Shown piece by piece: positions 1-8,874 of a stretch of DNA of 64,000 nucleotides. This stretch comes from SIG455 sp045589495. GTDB lineage: Bacteria > Bacillota > Clostridia > UMGS1810. The translations under genes were made by a program, and so were the position numbers. Numbering within the stretch: the first letter of the stretch is position 1; the number at the start of each line of letters is the position of its first letter. The notes under the pieces were generated by a model. It was not told the origin of the DNA, did no database searches, and was given only the letters and a program-made list of their open reading frames with translations. The stretch lies in assembly GCA_045589495.1 (NCBI GenBank), contig JAZNPF010000004.1, positions 97,467 through 161,466 on the forward strand. The letters run 5' to 3'.

Positions 1-1701
1 TGGGATATGATGAATTCCAGTTACGATAAATTTATACGTACAACTGATAAAGAACACGTTGAAACTGTGCAGAAAATTTTCAAAAAACTCTATGACCAGG
101 GCGATATTTACAAAGGTGAGTACGAGGGCTGGTACTGTGTGCCTTGTGAATCTTTCTTTACAGATACACAGATAGAAGGCGGAGTATGTCCCGATTGCGG
201 ACGTCCTGTTAAGAAAACCAATGAGGAAGCATACTTTTTCAAGATGAGTAAATATCAGGATGCTCTTATGAAGCATATTGAAGAAAATCCAGACTTTATT
301 CAGCCTGAATCACGCAAAAAAGAGATGGTTAACAATTTCTTAAAACCAGGACTTCAGGATTTGTGCGTTTCACGGTCTTCATTTAAATGGGGTGTGCCCG
401 TAACTTTTGATGATAAGCATGTTATTTATGTATGGATTGATGCACTTTCAAACTATATCACAGCGCTCGGATATTCACCCGACGGTTCTGCCGATAAATA
501 CAATAAATACTGGCCTGCAGATGTTCATATCATCGGCAAGGATATCTTGAGATTCCATACTATATACTGGCCTATTATGCTTATGGCTCTCGGAGAGCCT
601 TTGCCTAAGAAAGTATTCGGTCATCCGTGGCTTTTATTTGGTGCTGATAAAATGAGTAAGTCGAAGGGTAACGTTATTTATGCAGATGACCTTGTGCGTC
701 ATTTCGGCGTGGACGCAGTACGTTATTACGTTCTTCGTGAGATGCCTTTTGCGCAGGACGGAACAATAACTTATGAAACAATTATTGCAAGATTCAATGC
801 TGACCTTGCAAACACATTGGGCAACCTTGTAAATCGTACTGTTGCAATGGCTGATAAATATTTCGGCGGAACTGTTGAACATAAGGGTGCTGTTGAGGAC
901 GTTGATGCAGAACTTATTGAAACTGCAATCAAAGTGCGCGATGCCGTTGCCGCTAAAATGGATGAATACCGTGTGGCAGACGCATTGGAGGAAATCATTT
1001 CGCTTGCACGCCGCAGTAATAAATATATTGACGAAACTGAGCCGTGGTCACTTGCCAAAGACGAGGCAAAATCCGACAGATTGCAGACAGTTCTGTTTAA
1101 TCTTTTAGAGACAATCCGCTTTATCGGAGTGCTCATAGCACCGTTCCTGCCTGAAACTGCAGATAAAATCATTGCTCAGTGCGGTGCAAAAGAGTCAACT
1201 GTTGATTCTCTTGCATCATTTGCTGAAAGCGGTTCTGTAACAGTAGGTAAAGCAGAGATGCTTTTTGCAAGAATTGATGAAAAGAAAAAACTTGCAGAAC
1301 TTGAAGCCGAAATGCAGGCGGCTATGGAGGCTGCAAAAAAAGCAGAAGCCAAAGTTGAAGAACCTGTAAAAGAAAATAACGAGATTTCCATTGACGACTT
1401 TGCAAAGGTAGAACTTAAAGTTGGTAAAGTTTTGGAGTGTGCACACGTTGAGGGTGCGGACAAACTTCTGGTTTCAAAAATTAAAATTGGTGACGAAGTA
1501 CGCCAGATAGTTTCTGGTATTGCAAAATATTACACACCTGAAGAATTTGTTGGCAGAAAAGTTGCAGTTGTAACTAATCTCAAACCTGTTAAACTTCGCG
1601 GAGTGTTGTCAGAGGGTATGATACTTGCGGCATCAGAGGGCGGAAAACTTGCCGCACTTACTGTTGATGATGAAATCCCTGATGGCGCAACAATTAAATA
1701 A
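1..1701 (+). CDS. metG: Methionine--tRNA ligase, 5' end outside window
   Basis: Charges tRNA-Met with methionine in the cytoplasm. The frame is already open at base 1 (Trp-Asp-Met-Met), and the N-terminal part with the class I HIGH motif is missing, so the ATG at 7 is internal and not a start. Visible are two Cys-x-x-Cys knuckles (CVPC and CPDC, bases 136-207) that bind zinc in this family, the KMSKS loop at 649-663, the helical anticodon-binding domain, a Glu/Ala/Lys-rich linker around 1270-1375 and a C-terminal Trbp111/EMAP-type tRNA-binding domain from about 1387. That appended domain is usual in dimeric Firmicutes enzymes. A cysteine desulfurase gene starts 14 bases after the stop, so the two probably share a transcript. 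Identity is not in doubt. Confidence 0.97.
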   Translation, partial: WDMMNSSYDKFIRTTDKEHVETVQKIFKKLYDQGDIYKGEYEGWYCVPCESFFTDTQIEGGVCPDCGRPVKKTNEEAYFFKMSKYQDALMKHIEENPDFIQPESRKKEMVNNFLKPGLQDLCVSRSSFKWGVPVTFDDKHVIYVWIDALSNYITALGYSPDGSADKYNKYWPADVHIIGKDILRFHTIYWPIMLMALGEPLPKKVFGHPWLLFGADKMSKSKGNVIYADDLVRHFGVDAVRYYVLREMPFAQDGTITYETIIARFNADLANTLGNLVNRTVAMADKYFGGTVEHKGAVEDVDAELIETAIKVRDAVAAKMDEYRVADALEEIISLARRSNKYIDETEPWSLAKDEAKSDRLQTVLFNLLETIRFIGVLIAPFLPETADKIIAQCGAKESTVDSLASFAESGSVTVGKAEMLFARIDEKKKLAELEAEMQAAMEAAKKAEAKVEEPVKENNEISIDDFAKVELKVGKVLECAHVEGADKLLVSKIKIGDEVRQIVSGIAKYYTPEEFVGRKVAVVTNLKPVKLRGVLSEGMILAASEGGKLAALTVDDEIPDGATIK

Positions 1702-1715
1702 TCGGTAATTGAATT

Positions 1716-2858
1716 ATGGAAATATATTTTGATAACAGTGCCACTACGGCACCATACAAAGAAGTGTGCGAAACTGTTGCAGAAATTATGAGCCGCCTTT
1801 ACGCAAATCCGTCGTCACTTCACAGACTTGGCAAGGCGGCAGAAGATATGCTGAACTTTTGCCGTGAAAAAGTTGCGGTAAGTATCGGTGCGTCTGCTGA
1901 TGAAATCATTTTTACATCAGGCGGAACAGAAAGTGATAACGCCGCAATAATCGGTTATTGTATGGCTAATAAACGCCGTGGCAACAAGATAATCACAACT
2001 GAAATTGAGCATCCTGCTGTTTTGGAGGCTGTTAAGCATCTTGAACAGAATGGCTTTGAAATTGTGTATCTTAAAGTTAATGAAAACGGGATAGTCAATA
2101 TTGAACAGTTGGGGAAAGAACTTGATGGCAGCACACTTTTGGTAAGTGTAATGCACGTAAATAACGAAACCGGTTCTGTTCAGCCAATTGAACAGATTGC
2201 AGATATGGTACATTCTGCCGGCGCGGTTTTACATGTGGATGCAGTGCAGTCTTACGGGAAGATTAAAATAGACGTAAAAAAAATCGGCGCAGATTTACTT
2301 ACTGTATCGGCTCACAAGGTCCATGGCCCAAAGGGTGTTGGTGCGTTGTATATTAAAAAAGGCGTCCGCATATCTCCTATTATTTACGGTGGCGGTCAGG
2401 AAAAAGGATTACGCTCGTCTACAGAAAATCTGCCGTCTATCGCAGGTTTTGCCAAAGCGGTTGATATTATGACAGAAAATTTTGAGTCTTCCGTTTTGAA
2501 AATGGCAGAGATTAAAAAATATTTTTGTGATATGCTTAATGAAAATATTGATAATATCGTAGTAAACACGCCTGATGAAAGTGTGTGCAGTGTTCTAAAT
2601 GTTTCGTTTGTCGGTGTTAAATCAGAGGTGCTTTTGCACGTGCTTGAGGACAAAGGTATATATGTGTCTTCAGGATCTGCGTGTTCGTCCCATAAAAAAG
2701 GACGCAGCCACGTGCTTACTGCAATGGGCAGGCGGGATAATGTAATCGACAGTTCACTTCGTTTCAGTTTTTGCGGATTCAATACTATTGAACAAGCAGA
2801 TACTGCGATTGCAGTTTTAAAAGAACAAGTACCAATATTACGCAGAATAATGAGGTAG
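1716..2858 (+). CDS. Cysteine desulfurase (NifS/IscS class), probably the ThiI partner
   Basis: A PLP enzyme that takes sulfur from L-cysteine and holds it as a persulfide for transfer. The 380-residue protein matches the family length. It starts with the typical MEIYFDNSATT segment, has His99 in the cofactor site, the PLP lysine Lys201 in SAHKVHGPKG, and the catalytic Cys323 in the SSGSACSS loop. The gene lies 7 bases before thiI. In Bacillus the same arrangement (nifZ-thiI) supplies sulfur for 4-thiouridine in tRNA, so a dedicated tRNA-thiolation role is inferred here. No iscU-type scaffold gene is adjacent, which argues against a main role in Fe-S cluster assembly, although such a role cannot be excluded. 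Confidence 0.93.
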   Translation: MEIYFDNSATTAPYKEVCETVAEIMSRLYANPSSLHRLGKAAEDMLNFCREKVAVSIGASADEIIFTSGGTESDNAAIIGYCMANKRRGNKIITTEIEHPAVLEAVKHLEQNGFEIVYLKVNENGIVNIEQLGKELDGSTLLVSVMHVNNETGSVQPIEQIADMVHSAGAVLHVDAVQSYGKIKIDVKKIGADLLTVSAHKVHGPKGVGALYIKKGVRISPIIYGGGQEKGLRSSTENLPSIAGFAKAVDIMTENFESSVLKMAEIKKYFCDMLNENIDNIVVNTPDESVCSVLNVSFVGVKSEVLLHVLEDKGIYVSSGSACSSHKKGRSHVLTAMGRRDNVIDSSLRFSFCGFNTIEQADTAIAVLKEQVPILRRIMR

Positions 2859-2865
2859 TTTTAAT

Positions 2866-4032
2866 ATGGAAAGAGTATTACTTGTACGCTATGGTGAAAT
2901 AATTTTAAAAGGACTTAACCGCCCTATATTTGAAGATGCGCTTGTGCGCAATATCCGTCACCGCTTGCGTAATGAGGGAGAGTATAAGATATATAAATCG
3001 CAGGCAACTATTTATATTGAGCCAAAAGAGGGCGATGAGCAGACAGACCGTATACACGAAAAACTTAAAAAGATTTTTGGAATAGTGTCAATTGTTGTTG
3101 CGTATAAAACAGAAAAAAGTATGGAGGGAATATATAATATTATTCCCGATTCAATCGGTGATGTTTTAAAAAATGCCAAAACATTTAAAGTAGAGGCAAA
3201 ACGTTCTGATAAGAAATTCCCCCTTAAATCACCCCAGATATGCGAAGAAGTTGGCGGATTTATACTTGAAAATTATCCGCATCTTACGGTTGATGTGCAC
3301 AATCCCGAGGTTGTTGTACACGCAGAAATCCGTGACGATAATGCGTTTGTACACACGGGCAGGGAAAAAGGTATTGGCGGTATGCCTGTCGGCACGGGCG
3401 GAAAAGCGGCACTTTTGCTTTCAGGCGGTATAGACAGCCCCGTTGCTGGATATATGATAGGAAAACGCGGTGTTGCACTTGAGGCTATACACTTTTTCAG
3501 TTATCCCTATACAAGTGACCGTGCCAAAGATAAGGTAATCAAACTTGCGGGAATTGTTTCCGAATATGTGGGCAAAATTAAAGTACACGTAGTACCTTTT
3601 ACAGAAATTCAGGTGCAGATACGTGATAAGTGTCCGGAGGAATATCTTACACTTATTATGAGAAGATTTATGATGGAAATTTCAGAACGCATTGCACGTG
3701 AAAATGGTTGTGATGCGCTTATTACCGGTGAAAATCTAGGTCAGGTGGCAAGTCAGACAATGCTGGCGCTTGGAGTTACAAACGATGCTGTTGATATGCC
3801 GGTTTTCCGTCCTTTAATAGGCTTGGATAAAAACGACATTGTGGAAATGGCGCGTGAAATCGGTACGTTTGATACGTCTATTCTTCCTTATGAAGATTGC
3901 TGTACGGTGTTTACACCCAAACGTCCTGCCACAAAACCCAGACTTGAAAAAGTTGTTAAGTATCAGCAATTGCTTGATTGTGAAAAACTTATTGAAGAAG
4001 CAGTTGCCGGTGTGGAAACAATTATTGTTTAA
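2866..4032 (+). CDS. thiI: tRNA 4-thiouridine synthase ThiI
   Basis: Adenylates U8 of tRNA and inserts sulfur to make 4-thiouridine; in many bacteria it also feeds thiazole synthesis. The 388-residue protein has an N-terminal ferredoxin-like plus THUMP region (about residues 1-165), then the PP-loop ATP pyrophosphatase motif LLSGGIDSP at about 184-192. A CC pair (345-346) lies at the place of the conserved ThiI cysteine. There is no C-terminal rhodanese domain, as in the short Firmicutes form, so persulfide is expected to come directly from the cysteine desulfurase encoded just upstream. The spacing of 7 bases to that gene supports one operon. A ribosome binding site precedes the ATG. Confidence 0.96.
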   Translation: MERVLLVRYGEIILKGLNRPIFEDALVRNIRHRLRNEGEYKIYKSQATIYIEPKEGDEQTDRIHEKLKKIFGIVSIVVAYKTEKSMEGIYNIIPDSIGDVLKNAKTFKVEAKRSDKKFPLKSPQICEEVGGFILENYPHLTVDVHNPEVVVHAEIRDDNAFVHTGREKGIGGMPVGTGGKAALLLSGGIDSPVAGYMIGKRGVALEAIHFFSYPYTSDRAKDKVIKLAGIVSEYVGKIKVHVVPFTEIQVQIRDKCPEEYLTLIMRRFMMEISERIARENGCDALITGENLGQVASQTMLALGVTNDAVDMPVFRPLIGLDKNDIVEMAREIGTFDTSILPYEDCCTVFTPKRPATKPRLEKVVKYQQLLDCEKLIEEAVAGVETIIV

Positions 4033-4115
4033 TATTTTAACGGAGTAAAAATGAAAATCTGCATCTGAAAATCGTGGTGCGGATTGTATTGCTTTGGCTA
4101 AGGAGTACATTTTAT

Positions 4116-5357
4116 ATGAACGCAGAACTTATATCTGTTGGCACAGAACTTTTGCTTGGTGAGATTTTAAATACAAATGCGCAGTTTCTTTCAACTGAAC
4201 TTGCAAAACTCGGCATCAGCGTTTATTATCAGACTACTGTAGGGGATAATCCTGCACGTTTGACTGAGGCGGTTAAAATTGCGCTGAACCGTAGTGATAT
4301 GGTGGTACTGACCGGCGGATTGGGTCCCACGGCAGATGACCTTACAAAAGAAACGGTTGCTGAATATTTTGGTTTAAAACTTGTGCGTGATGCACGCAGT
4401 GAGCAACGTATAAAAGATTATTTTTCAAAAATCCGTGCAACTACAGTTCCCTCCAACTTCAAGCAGGCAGATATGCCTGAGGGTTGTATTATATTGGATA
4501 ACAATAACGGTACTGCGCCCGGCGGTATTATAGAAAAGGACGGTAAAACTGCAGTGTTTTTACCCGGCCCGCCATTTGAAATGACGGCTATGTATAAAGA
4601 GGGGGTTTATCCGTATTTGAGGGAGAAATGCACCCAACAGTTGTATTCAAGAGAAATACAGACATTTGGCATAGGCGAGTCCAGACTTGAGGATATGCTA
4701 AAACCCATTATGGAGAATCAAACAGATCCTACAATTGCACCGTATGCCAAAGAATCAGGTGTTATGCTCCGCCTTACAACAATGGCACGCACGCAGGATG
4801 AGGCTGATAATCGCTTTAATCCGGTAGAAGAGCAAATCAAAAATATTGCGGGTGACATTATTTTCGGCTATGGAGAAGAACAACTTCAGGATGCCGTATA
4901 TAAACTGCTAAAAGAAAAAAATATAAAAATTGCTACTGCTGAATCATGCACGGGCGGTATGCTTGGCGAGTTTTTGACGTCTGTTTCGGGAATATCGTCG
5001 TATTATGAGATGGGCGTTGTAACGTATAGCAATGATATGAAAGAAAAACTTTTAGGAGTATCTCATGATACTTTGGAAAAATACGGTGCCGTAAGCGAGC
5101 AGACTGCAAAAGAAATGGCGGTTGGTGTTTTAAAAGAATCCGGCGCTGATATCGGTATAGGAATCACGGGTATTGCAGGCCCTACGGGCGGGACGGCAGA
5201 AAAACCGGTTGGTCTTGTATACGTAGGTCTTGCCGACATCAAGGGTAATGTGACTTTCCGCGAACTCCGTCTGAACGGAAGCAGAGAACGTGTGCGCAGA
5301 ATAACTGTTAAAAATGCTCTTAATATGGTTAGGATGCACATAACAGAAGTTTTTTGA
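4116..5357 (+). CDS. cinA: CinA family protein (nicotinamide-nucleotide amidase)
   Basis: The C-terminal domain of this family deamidates NMN to nicotinate mononucleotide, and the N-terminal domain is a MoaB/MogA-like ADP-ribose pyrophosphatase. The start used here is the ATG at 4116 (MNAELISVGTELLLGE), preceded by AAGGAG at 4100-4105; the frame is open further upstream from a GTG at 4074, but the family begins at this conserved motif. The 413 residues contain the GGLGPTxDD motif of the N-terminal domain and the ESCTGG motif plus GITGIAGPTGG of the amidase domain. It lies 83 bases after thiI. Link to competence or recA is historical and no recA gene is visible here. Confidence 0.94.
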   Translation: MNAELISVGTELLLGEILNTNAQFLSTELAKLGISVYYQTTVGDNPARLTEAVKIALNRSDMVVLTGGLGPTADDLTKETVAEYFGLKLVRDARSEQRIKDYFSKIRATTVPSNFKQADMPEGCIILDNNNGTAPGGIIEKDGKTAVFLPGPPFEMTAMYKEGVYPYLREKCTQQLYSREIQTFGIGESRLEDMLKPIMENQTDPTIAPYAKESGVMLRLTTMARTQDEADNRFNPVEEQIKNIAGDIIFGYGEEQLQDAVYKLLKEKNIKIATAESCTGGMLGEFLTSVSGISSYYEMGVVTYSNDMKEKLLGVSHDTLEKYGAVSEQTAKEMAVGVLKESGADIGIGITGIAGPTGGTAEKPVGLVYVGLADIKGNVTFRELRLNGSRERVRRITVKNALNMVRMHITEVF

Positions 5358-5377
5358 ACTGAATAATAAAATTTTTC

Positions 5378-5406
5378 TTTTCAAACGAAGAATTATATGA
5401 TATAAT
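5378..5406 (+). promoter_or_regulatory. Candidate sigma-A promoter for murA
   Basis: A TATAAT at 5401-5406 sits 17 bases after TTTTCA (5378-5383), in the 114-base gap between cinA and murA. The -10 is perfect and the -35 is weak. It would give murA and the downstream hydrolase their own transcript. Confidence 0.45.
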
Positions 5407-5471
5407 GTTTTATTGGGTGTGTATATACCTATGTAACGTAATTTCCACAGAATGTACACGGGGGTGTAATT

Positions 5472-6728
5472 TTGGAAAAACTGATAATAAAAGGCGGTCA
5501 GCCTCTTAATGGGGAAGTGTGTATCAGCGGTGCAAAAAATGCCGTTGTTGCTATACTTTGCGCTGTTTTACTTGTAGATGGCGAAGTTACGATTGAAAAT
5601 ATCCCTGATATAAGCGATGTCCGTGTCCTTATAGATATGATAGAATCTCTGGGTGCCAAAGTTACCCGTGTTGATACAAGTACGTATAAAATTGACTGCT
5701 CAAACTTGTCTACATACGTAGCAGATGTTGAGAAAAGTAAGAAAATGCGTGCGTCTTACTACCTTATAGGTGCGCTTTTGGGAAGAATGGGTAAAGCCCA
5801 TGTTCCGCCACCGGGGGGATGCAATTTCGGTACCCGTCCTATTGACCAGCATATAAAAGGTTTTGAATCTTTGGGATGTAAGGTGGATATCAGAAATGGC
5901 ATCATTGAGGCAGACGGTGCAAATATCCGTGGCGGTCAGGTGTATCTTGACGTTGTAAGTGTTGGCGCAACCATCAATATAATGCTGGCAGCAGCACTTG
6001 CTCCCGGAAATACCGTTATGGAAAATGCCGCTAAAGAGCCGCACGTTGTTGACGTTGCCAACTTTTTAAACTCCATGGGTGCAAATATCCGCGGTGCAGG
6101 TACTGACGTCATCAAAATTAAAGGTGTTGAAAAACTCCACGGCGGAACTTATGCCGTTATACCCGACCAGATTGAAGCGGGCACATATATGTTTGCAGCC
6201 GCCGCAACAAGAGGTGACGTGCTTATAAAAAATGTTATTCCTAAACATATGGAAGCAGTTTCTGCAAAATTTGTGGAAATGGGCATAGAAGTATGGGAGG
6301 GTGACGACGAAATAAGAGTTGTGGCAAACAAGCCATTAAATAAAGTCAATGTAAAAACTTTGCCTTATCCGGGTTTTCCGACAGACCTTCAGCCGCCTAT
6401 GGTGGCACTTCTGGCAACTGTTGACGGGACAAGCATTGTAACGGAAGGCGTATGGGATAACCGCTACCAATATACTGCGGAACTTGATAAAATGGGTTGC
6501 CGCATTACTGTTGATGGAAGAGTTGCCGTTGTAGAGGGCGGCAGACAACTTCAGGGAGCACAGGTTAAAGCAACAGATTTGCGTGCAGGCGCGTGTATGG
6601 TTATAGCGGCACTTGCTGCAACAGGTATTACAGAAATCACGGAACTTCGTCATATTGACAGAGGTTATGAAAGAATTGTAGAAAAGTTGTCTGCACTCGG
6701 TGCGGATATTAAGAGGATAGACGAGTAA
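5472..6728 (+). CDS. murA: UDP-N-acetylglucosamine 1-carboxyvinyltransferase MurA
   Basis: Transfers enolpyruvate from PEP to UDP-GlcNAc, the first committed step of peptidoglycan synthesis, in the cytoplasm. The 418-residue protein starts at a TTG preceded by GGGGGTG. The family signatures are Lys22 in SGAKNA and the catalytic cysteine Cys117 in PPPGGCNFGTRP; with cysteine rather than aspartate there, the enzyme is expected to be fosfomycin-sensitive. The PGFPTDLQPPM segment near the active site is also present. The next gene starts directly after the stop codon, so the two are co-transcribed. Firmicutes often carry two MurA paralogs; which one this is cannot be told from the sequence alone. 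Confidence 0.96.
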   Translation: MEKLIIKGGQPLNGEVCISGAKNAVVAILCAVLLVDGEVTIENIPDISDVRVLIDMIESLGAKVTRVDTSTYKIDCSNLSTYVADVEKSKKMRASYYLIGALLGRMGKAHVPPPGGCNFGTRPIDQHIKGFESLGCKVDIRNGIIEADGANIRGGQVYLDVVSVGATINIMLAAALAPGNTVMENAAKEPHVVDVANFLNSMGANIRGAGTDVIKIKGVEKLHGGTYAVIPDQIEAGTYMFAAAATRGDVLIKNVIPKHMEAVSAKFVEMGIEVWEGDDEIRVVANKPLNKVNVKTLPYPGFPTDLQPPMVALLATVDGTSIVTEGVWDNRYQYTAELDKMGCRITVDGRVAVVEGGRQLQGAQVKATDLRAGACMVIAALAATGITEITELRHIDRGYERIVEKLSALGADIKRIDE

Positions 6729-7511
6729 ATGTCCAAGTTTTGCACATTGTTCAGCGGCAGCAGCGGAAACTGCGCTTTCATCACTGACGGAAAGACAAAT
6801 CTTTTGATAGATGCCGGTGTAAGTGCATCAAGAATATGTTCTTCGCTCGCTCAGATCGGGTATACACCTTATGATATACACGGAATACTTTTAACTCATG
6901 AACATCGTGACCATATTTGCGGGGTAGGTGTTATGAGCAGAAACTATTCCATACCAATATACGCAAATGCAGCCACGATTAAAAAAACTATGGCTGTAAC
7001 GGGCTGGATTTTTGATGATTATATTCATACGTTTAAATCAAATGAAAAATTTTCAATCGGTGATATAGAAGTTTTTTCATTTTCAACTTCTCATGATGCT
7101 GCGGATCCGGTGGGGTATACTTTCCGTTTTGACGGGAAATACTACTCAATAGCAACAGATATGGGTTGCGTTACCGATTCGGTGCTGAAACATCTTTGTA
7201 GGAGCGAGGCTGTTTTGATAGAGTCAAATCACGATGTGCAGATGCTAAAAGACGGGCCGTATCCTTATCATTTAAAAAACAGAATTCTTGGTAATAAAGG
7301 TCATCTTTCAAACGAGTGCGCATCACACTTTGCAGCGCAACTTGTTAAATGGGGAACTAAACGTATAGCGCTCGGACACTTGAGCGAAAAAAATAATACA
7401 CCTGATGTGGCATATAAAACGACATTGGATTTCTTTGAACAAAATTCCATAAAAATCGGTGATGATGTAACACTCCAGGTGGCACCAAAAGACGGTATTT
7501 GTGAGATATAA
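6729..7511 (+). CDS. MBL-fold metallo-hydrolase, YycJ/WalJ type
   Basis: A 260-residue metallo-beta-lactamase-fold protein. The start MSKFCTLFSGSSGNC and the metal-binding THEHRDH motif (His57, His59, Asp61, His62) are typical of the YycJ/WalJ group, which has been described as a 5'-to-3' DNA exonuclease linked to mismatch repair and, in genomes with walRK, to wall control. No walRK genes are in this window. The ATG abuts the murA stop codon (6726-6728) with no spacer, so translation is probably coupled. No signal peptide or membrane segment is visible, so it is cytoplasmic. The exact substrate is inferred only from family membership. Confidence 0.85.
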   Translation: MSKFCTLFSGSSGNCAFITDGKTNLLIDAGVSASRICSSLAQIGYTPYDIHGILLTHEHRDHICGVGVMSRNYSIPIYANAATIKKTMAVTGWIFDDYIHTFKSNEKFSIGDIEVFSFSTSHDAADPVGYTFRFDGKYYSIATDMGCVTDSVLKHLCRSEAVLIESNHDVQMLKDGPYPYHLKNRILGNKGHLSNECASHFAAQLVKWGTKRIALGHLSEKNNTPDVAYKTTLDFFEQNSIKIGDDVTLQVAPKDGICEI

Positions 7512-7563
7512 TGCCTACATAAACAAAAAATACAAAAAAATCAAAAAAACTTTAAAAAAAGTA

Positions 7564-7592
7564 TTGACAACTTAAACTTTCTGTATTATAAT
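7564..7592 (+). promoter_or_regulatory. Consensus promoter of tRNA cluster 1
   Basis: TTGACA at 7564-7569 and TATAAT at 7587-7592 are both perfect consensus hexamers with a 17-base spacer, 18 bases before the tRNA-Met gene. An A-rich tract lies just upstream and could act as an UP element. The same A-tract plus AGTATTGACAA arrangement precedes the second tRNA cluster. Confidence 0.88.
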
Positions 7593-7609
7593 GTCTATTG
7601 TTTGTGTAT

Positions 7610-7683
7610 GGCGGCATAGCTCAGTTGGCTAGAGCATACGGTTCATACCCGTAGTGTCGATGGTTCAAATCCGTCTGCCGCTA
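7610..7683 (+). tRNA. tRNA-Met (CAT), elongator type
   Basis: A 74-base cloverleaf. Acceptor GGCGGCA pairs with TGCCGCT (first pair G-U), anticodon stem TACGG/CCGTA holds the loop TTCATAC with anticodon CAT, the T loop is TTCAAAT and the discriminator is A. The anticodon stem lacks the three G-C pairs of initiator tRNAs and there is no 1-72 mismatch, so it is an elongator; a lysidine-modified tRNA-Ile2 is the less likely alternative. CCA is not encoded. Confidence 0.92.
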
Positions 7684-7737
7684 CTTTAGTAAAACAACCG
7701 GTGAGGGCCAACAATGCTTGAGCCGGATAATATATAT

Positions 7738-7809
7738 GGCCCGTTGGTCAAGTGGTTAAGACACCGCCCTTTCACGGCGATAACAGGGGTTCGACTCCCC
7801 TACGGGTCA
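7738..7809 (+). tRNA. tRNA-Glu (TTC)
   Basis: A 72-base cloverleaf with acceptor GGCCCGT/ACGGGTC, anticodon loop CTTTCAC (anticodon TTC), T arm AGGGG-TTCGACT-CCCCT and discriminator A. The outermost anticodon-stem pair (27-43) is a C-A mismatch, which is slightly unusual; all other stem pairs are intact. CCA is not encoded. Confidence 0.93.
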
Positions 7810-7813
7810 CTTT

Positions 7814-7886
7814 GGGAGCATAGCTCAGCTGGGAGAGCATCTGCCTTACAAGCAGAGGGTCACAGGTTCGAGCCCTGTTGCTCCCA
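7814..7886 (+). tRNA. tRNA-Val (TAC), copy 1
   Basis: A 73-base cloverleaf with acceptor GGGAGCA/TGCTCCC, anticodon stem CTGCC/AGCAG-type pairing around the loop TTACAA (anticodon TAC) and discriminator A. Only four bases separate it from tRNA-Glu. It is identical base for base to the copy at 17614-17686. CCA is not encoded. Confidence 0.95.
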
Positions 7887-7893
7887 TAAAAAA

Positions 7894-7923
7894 GTCCTCG
7901 GTCGTAAGACCGGGGAATTTTTT
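7894..7923. terminator. Bidirectional terminator between tRNA cluster 1 and the AraC gene
   Basis: An 8-bp stem CCTCGGTC/GACCGGGG with a GTAA loop, flanked by an A run on the left and a T run on the right. It ends the tRNA transcript on the + strand and can end the convergent regulator gene on the - strand. Confidence 0.88.
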
Positions 7924-7932
7924 ATGTCAAAA

Positions 7933-8772
7933 TTACTTTATATACTTTCTCACATTTTTTGTTGATGCACCAAAATACTTTTTAAATGATTTAAGAAAAT
8001 AATTATAATCAGAAAAACCTACTGCCTGTGAAATATCGCTGACAGACCAATCGGTTGTTTTGAGCAGTTCATTTGCTTTGAGCAATCGTTTAACTTTAAT
8101 ATGTGCTGCAATACCACCGGGAATATACTGATTGCAAAGAGCATAAAGTCTTGTCCGGCTGATGTTAAATTTTTTGCAGAGCACAGGTACTGTAATATTT
8201 TCTGTAAGATGATCTGTGATATATTTATCTATAGTAGAGAAAAGTTCAATGCGGGAAGGCTTTATAATCCCTTTGAGCAAAATATAACTGGTACATGCCT
8301 CCAAAATTTTTGAAGCCGCAACAAGTTGCTTCTGGCTTTTGAATTTCACTTTCTTTATTGGCTCTGATACATCATAACCGTGAGCGTATGTTTCTGCCAG
8401 AAGTGCAAGGTTGTTTCGGAACTCTTCCTTATCTTTATTGTCGCTAACTTGCCCGAACATAATATAACCAATGAGTGCACCGTTGTTCATAATTGGTGAA
8501 GTTGCCTCAATCAAACCTGCGTGGCATTGATACATTGTAAGTTTTCCGGTTTTCTTACAACTTTCAAATGAAATCTTATCGCTTTCGCAACACAAACGGT
8601 AAAAATCCTGATTCTGACGCATACAAAAGCAAAAAGGTGTACATTCTTTTGGGTATGCAAAAATTTCCTTATAATTTTCATCAAAAAGAACAATACGGAT
8701 ACCGGTAAGAGTATAAAAATTCTTCATTAAATCAGCAAGTTCCACAGTATCAAACTTTAGCGACATAATCAT
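7933..8772 (-). CDS. AraC-family regulator with N-terminal PocR sensor domain
   Basis: A 279-residue transcription factor. About residues 5-160 form a Cys-rich PocR-type ligand domain (ECTPFCFC, LCCESD, MYQCHAGLIE); PocR domains are known from regulators of 1,2-propanediol use and are thought to bind small hydrocarbon-like ligands. About residues 180-279 are an AraC double helix-turn-helix with the typical DISQAVGFSDYNYFLKSFKKYFG signature. It is divergent from the isomerase-kinase-aldolase operon, the classic place for a local activator, so it most likely controls that operon. Two in-frame ATGs (8772 and 8766) are possible starts and neither has a strong ribosome binding site. Confidence 0.88.
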   Translation of the reverse strand: MIMSLKFDTVELADLMKNFYTLTGIRIVLFDENYKEIFAYPKECTPFCFCMRQNQDFYRLCCESDKISFESCKKTGKLTMYQCHAGLIEATSPIMNNGALIGYIMFGQVSDNKDKEEFRNNLALLAETYAHGYDVSEPIKKVKFKSQKQLVAASKILEACTSYILLKGIIKPSRIELFSTIDKYITDHLTENITVPVLCKKFNISRTRLYALCNQYIPGGIAAHIKVKRLLKANELLKTTDWSVSDISQAVGFSDYNYFLKSFKKYFGASTKNVRKYIK

Positions 8773-8820
8773 CCCAACTTTCGGTACAAAATTACAGTTT
8801 TTAAAACACTAATTACTATA

Positions 8821-8848
8821 ATTGTATCATAAAATCTGTTAAAATCAA
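8821..8848 (-). promoter_or_regulatory. Candidate promoter of the PocR-AraC regulator
   Basis: Read on the - strand, TTGATT (8848-8843) is followed after 16 bases by TACAAT (8826-8821). It lies in the 102-base divergent gap and would drive the regulator. A matching + strand promoter is poor (TATAAT at 8817-8822 without a good -35), as expected for an activator-dependent operon. Confidence 0.5.
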
Positions 8849-8874
8849 GAAAAATATAAAAGGGGATGATTTTT

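Noticed and set aside
4051..4068. Five-codon minicistron (ATG AAA ATC TGC ATC TGA) with CGGAG before it, between thiI and cinA
   Set aside because: Too short to support as a gene; the following bases could also be read as a decayed fragment, but there is no independent evidence for either.
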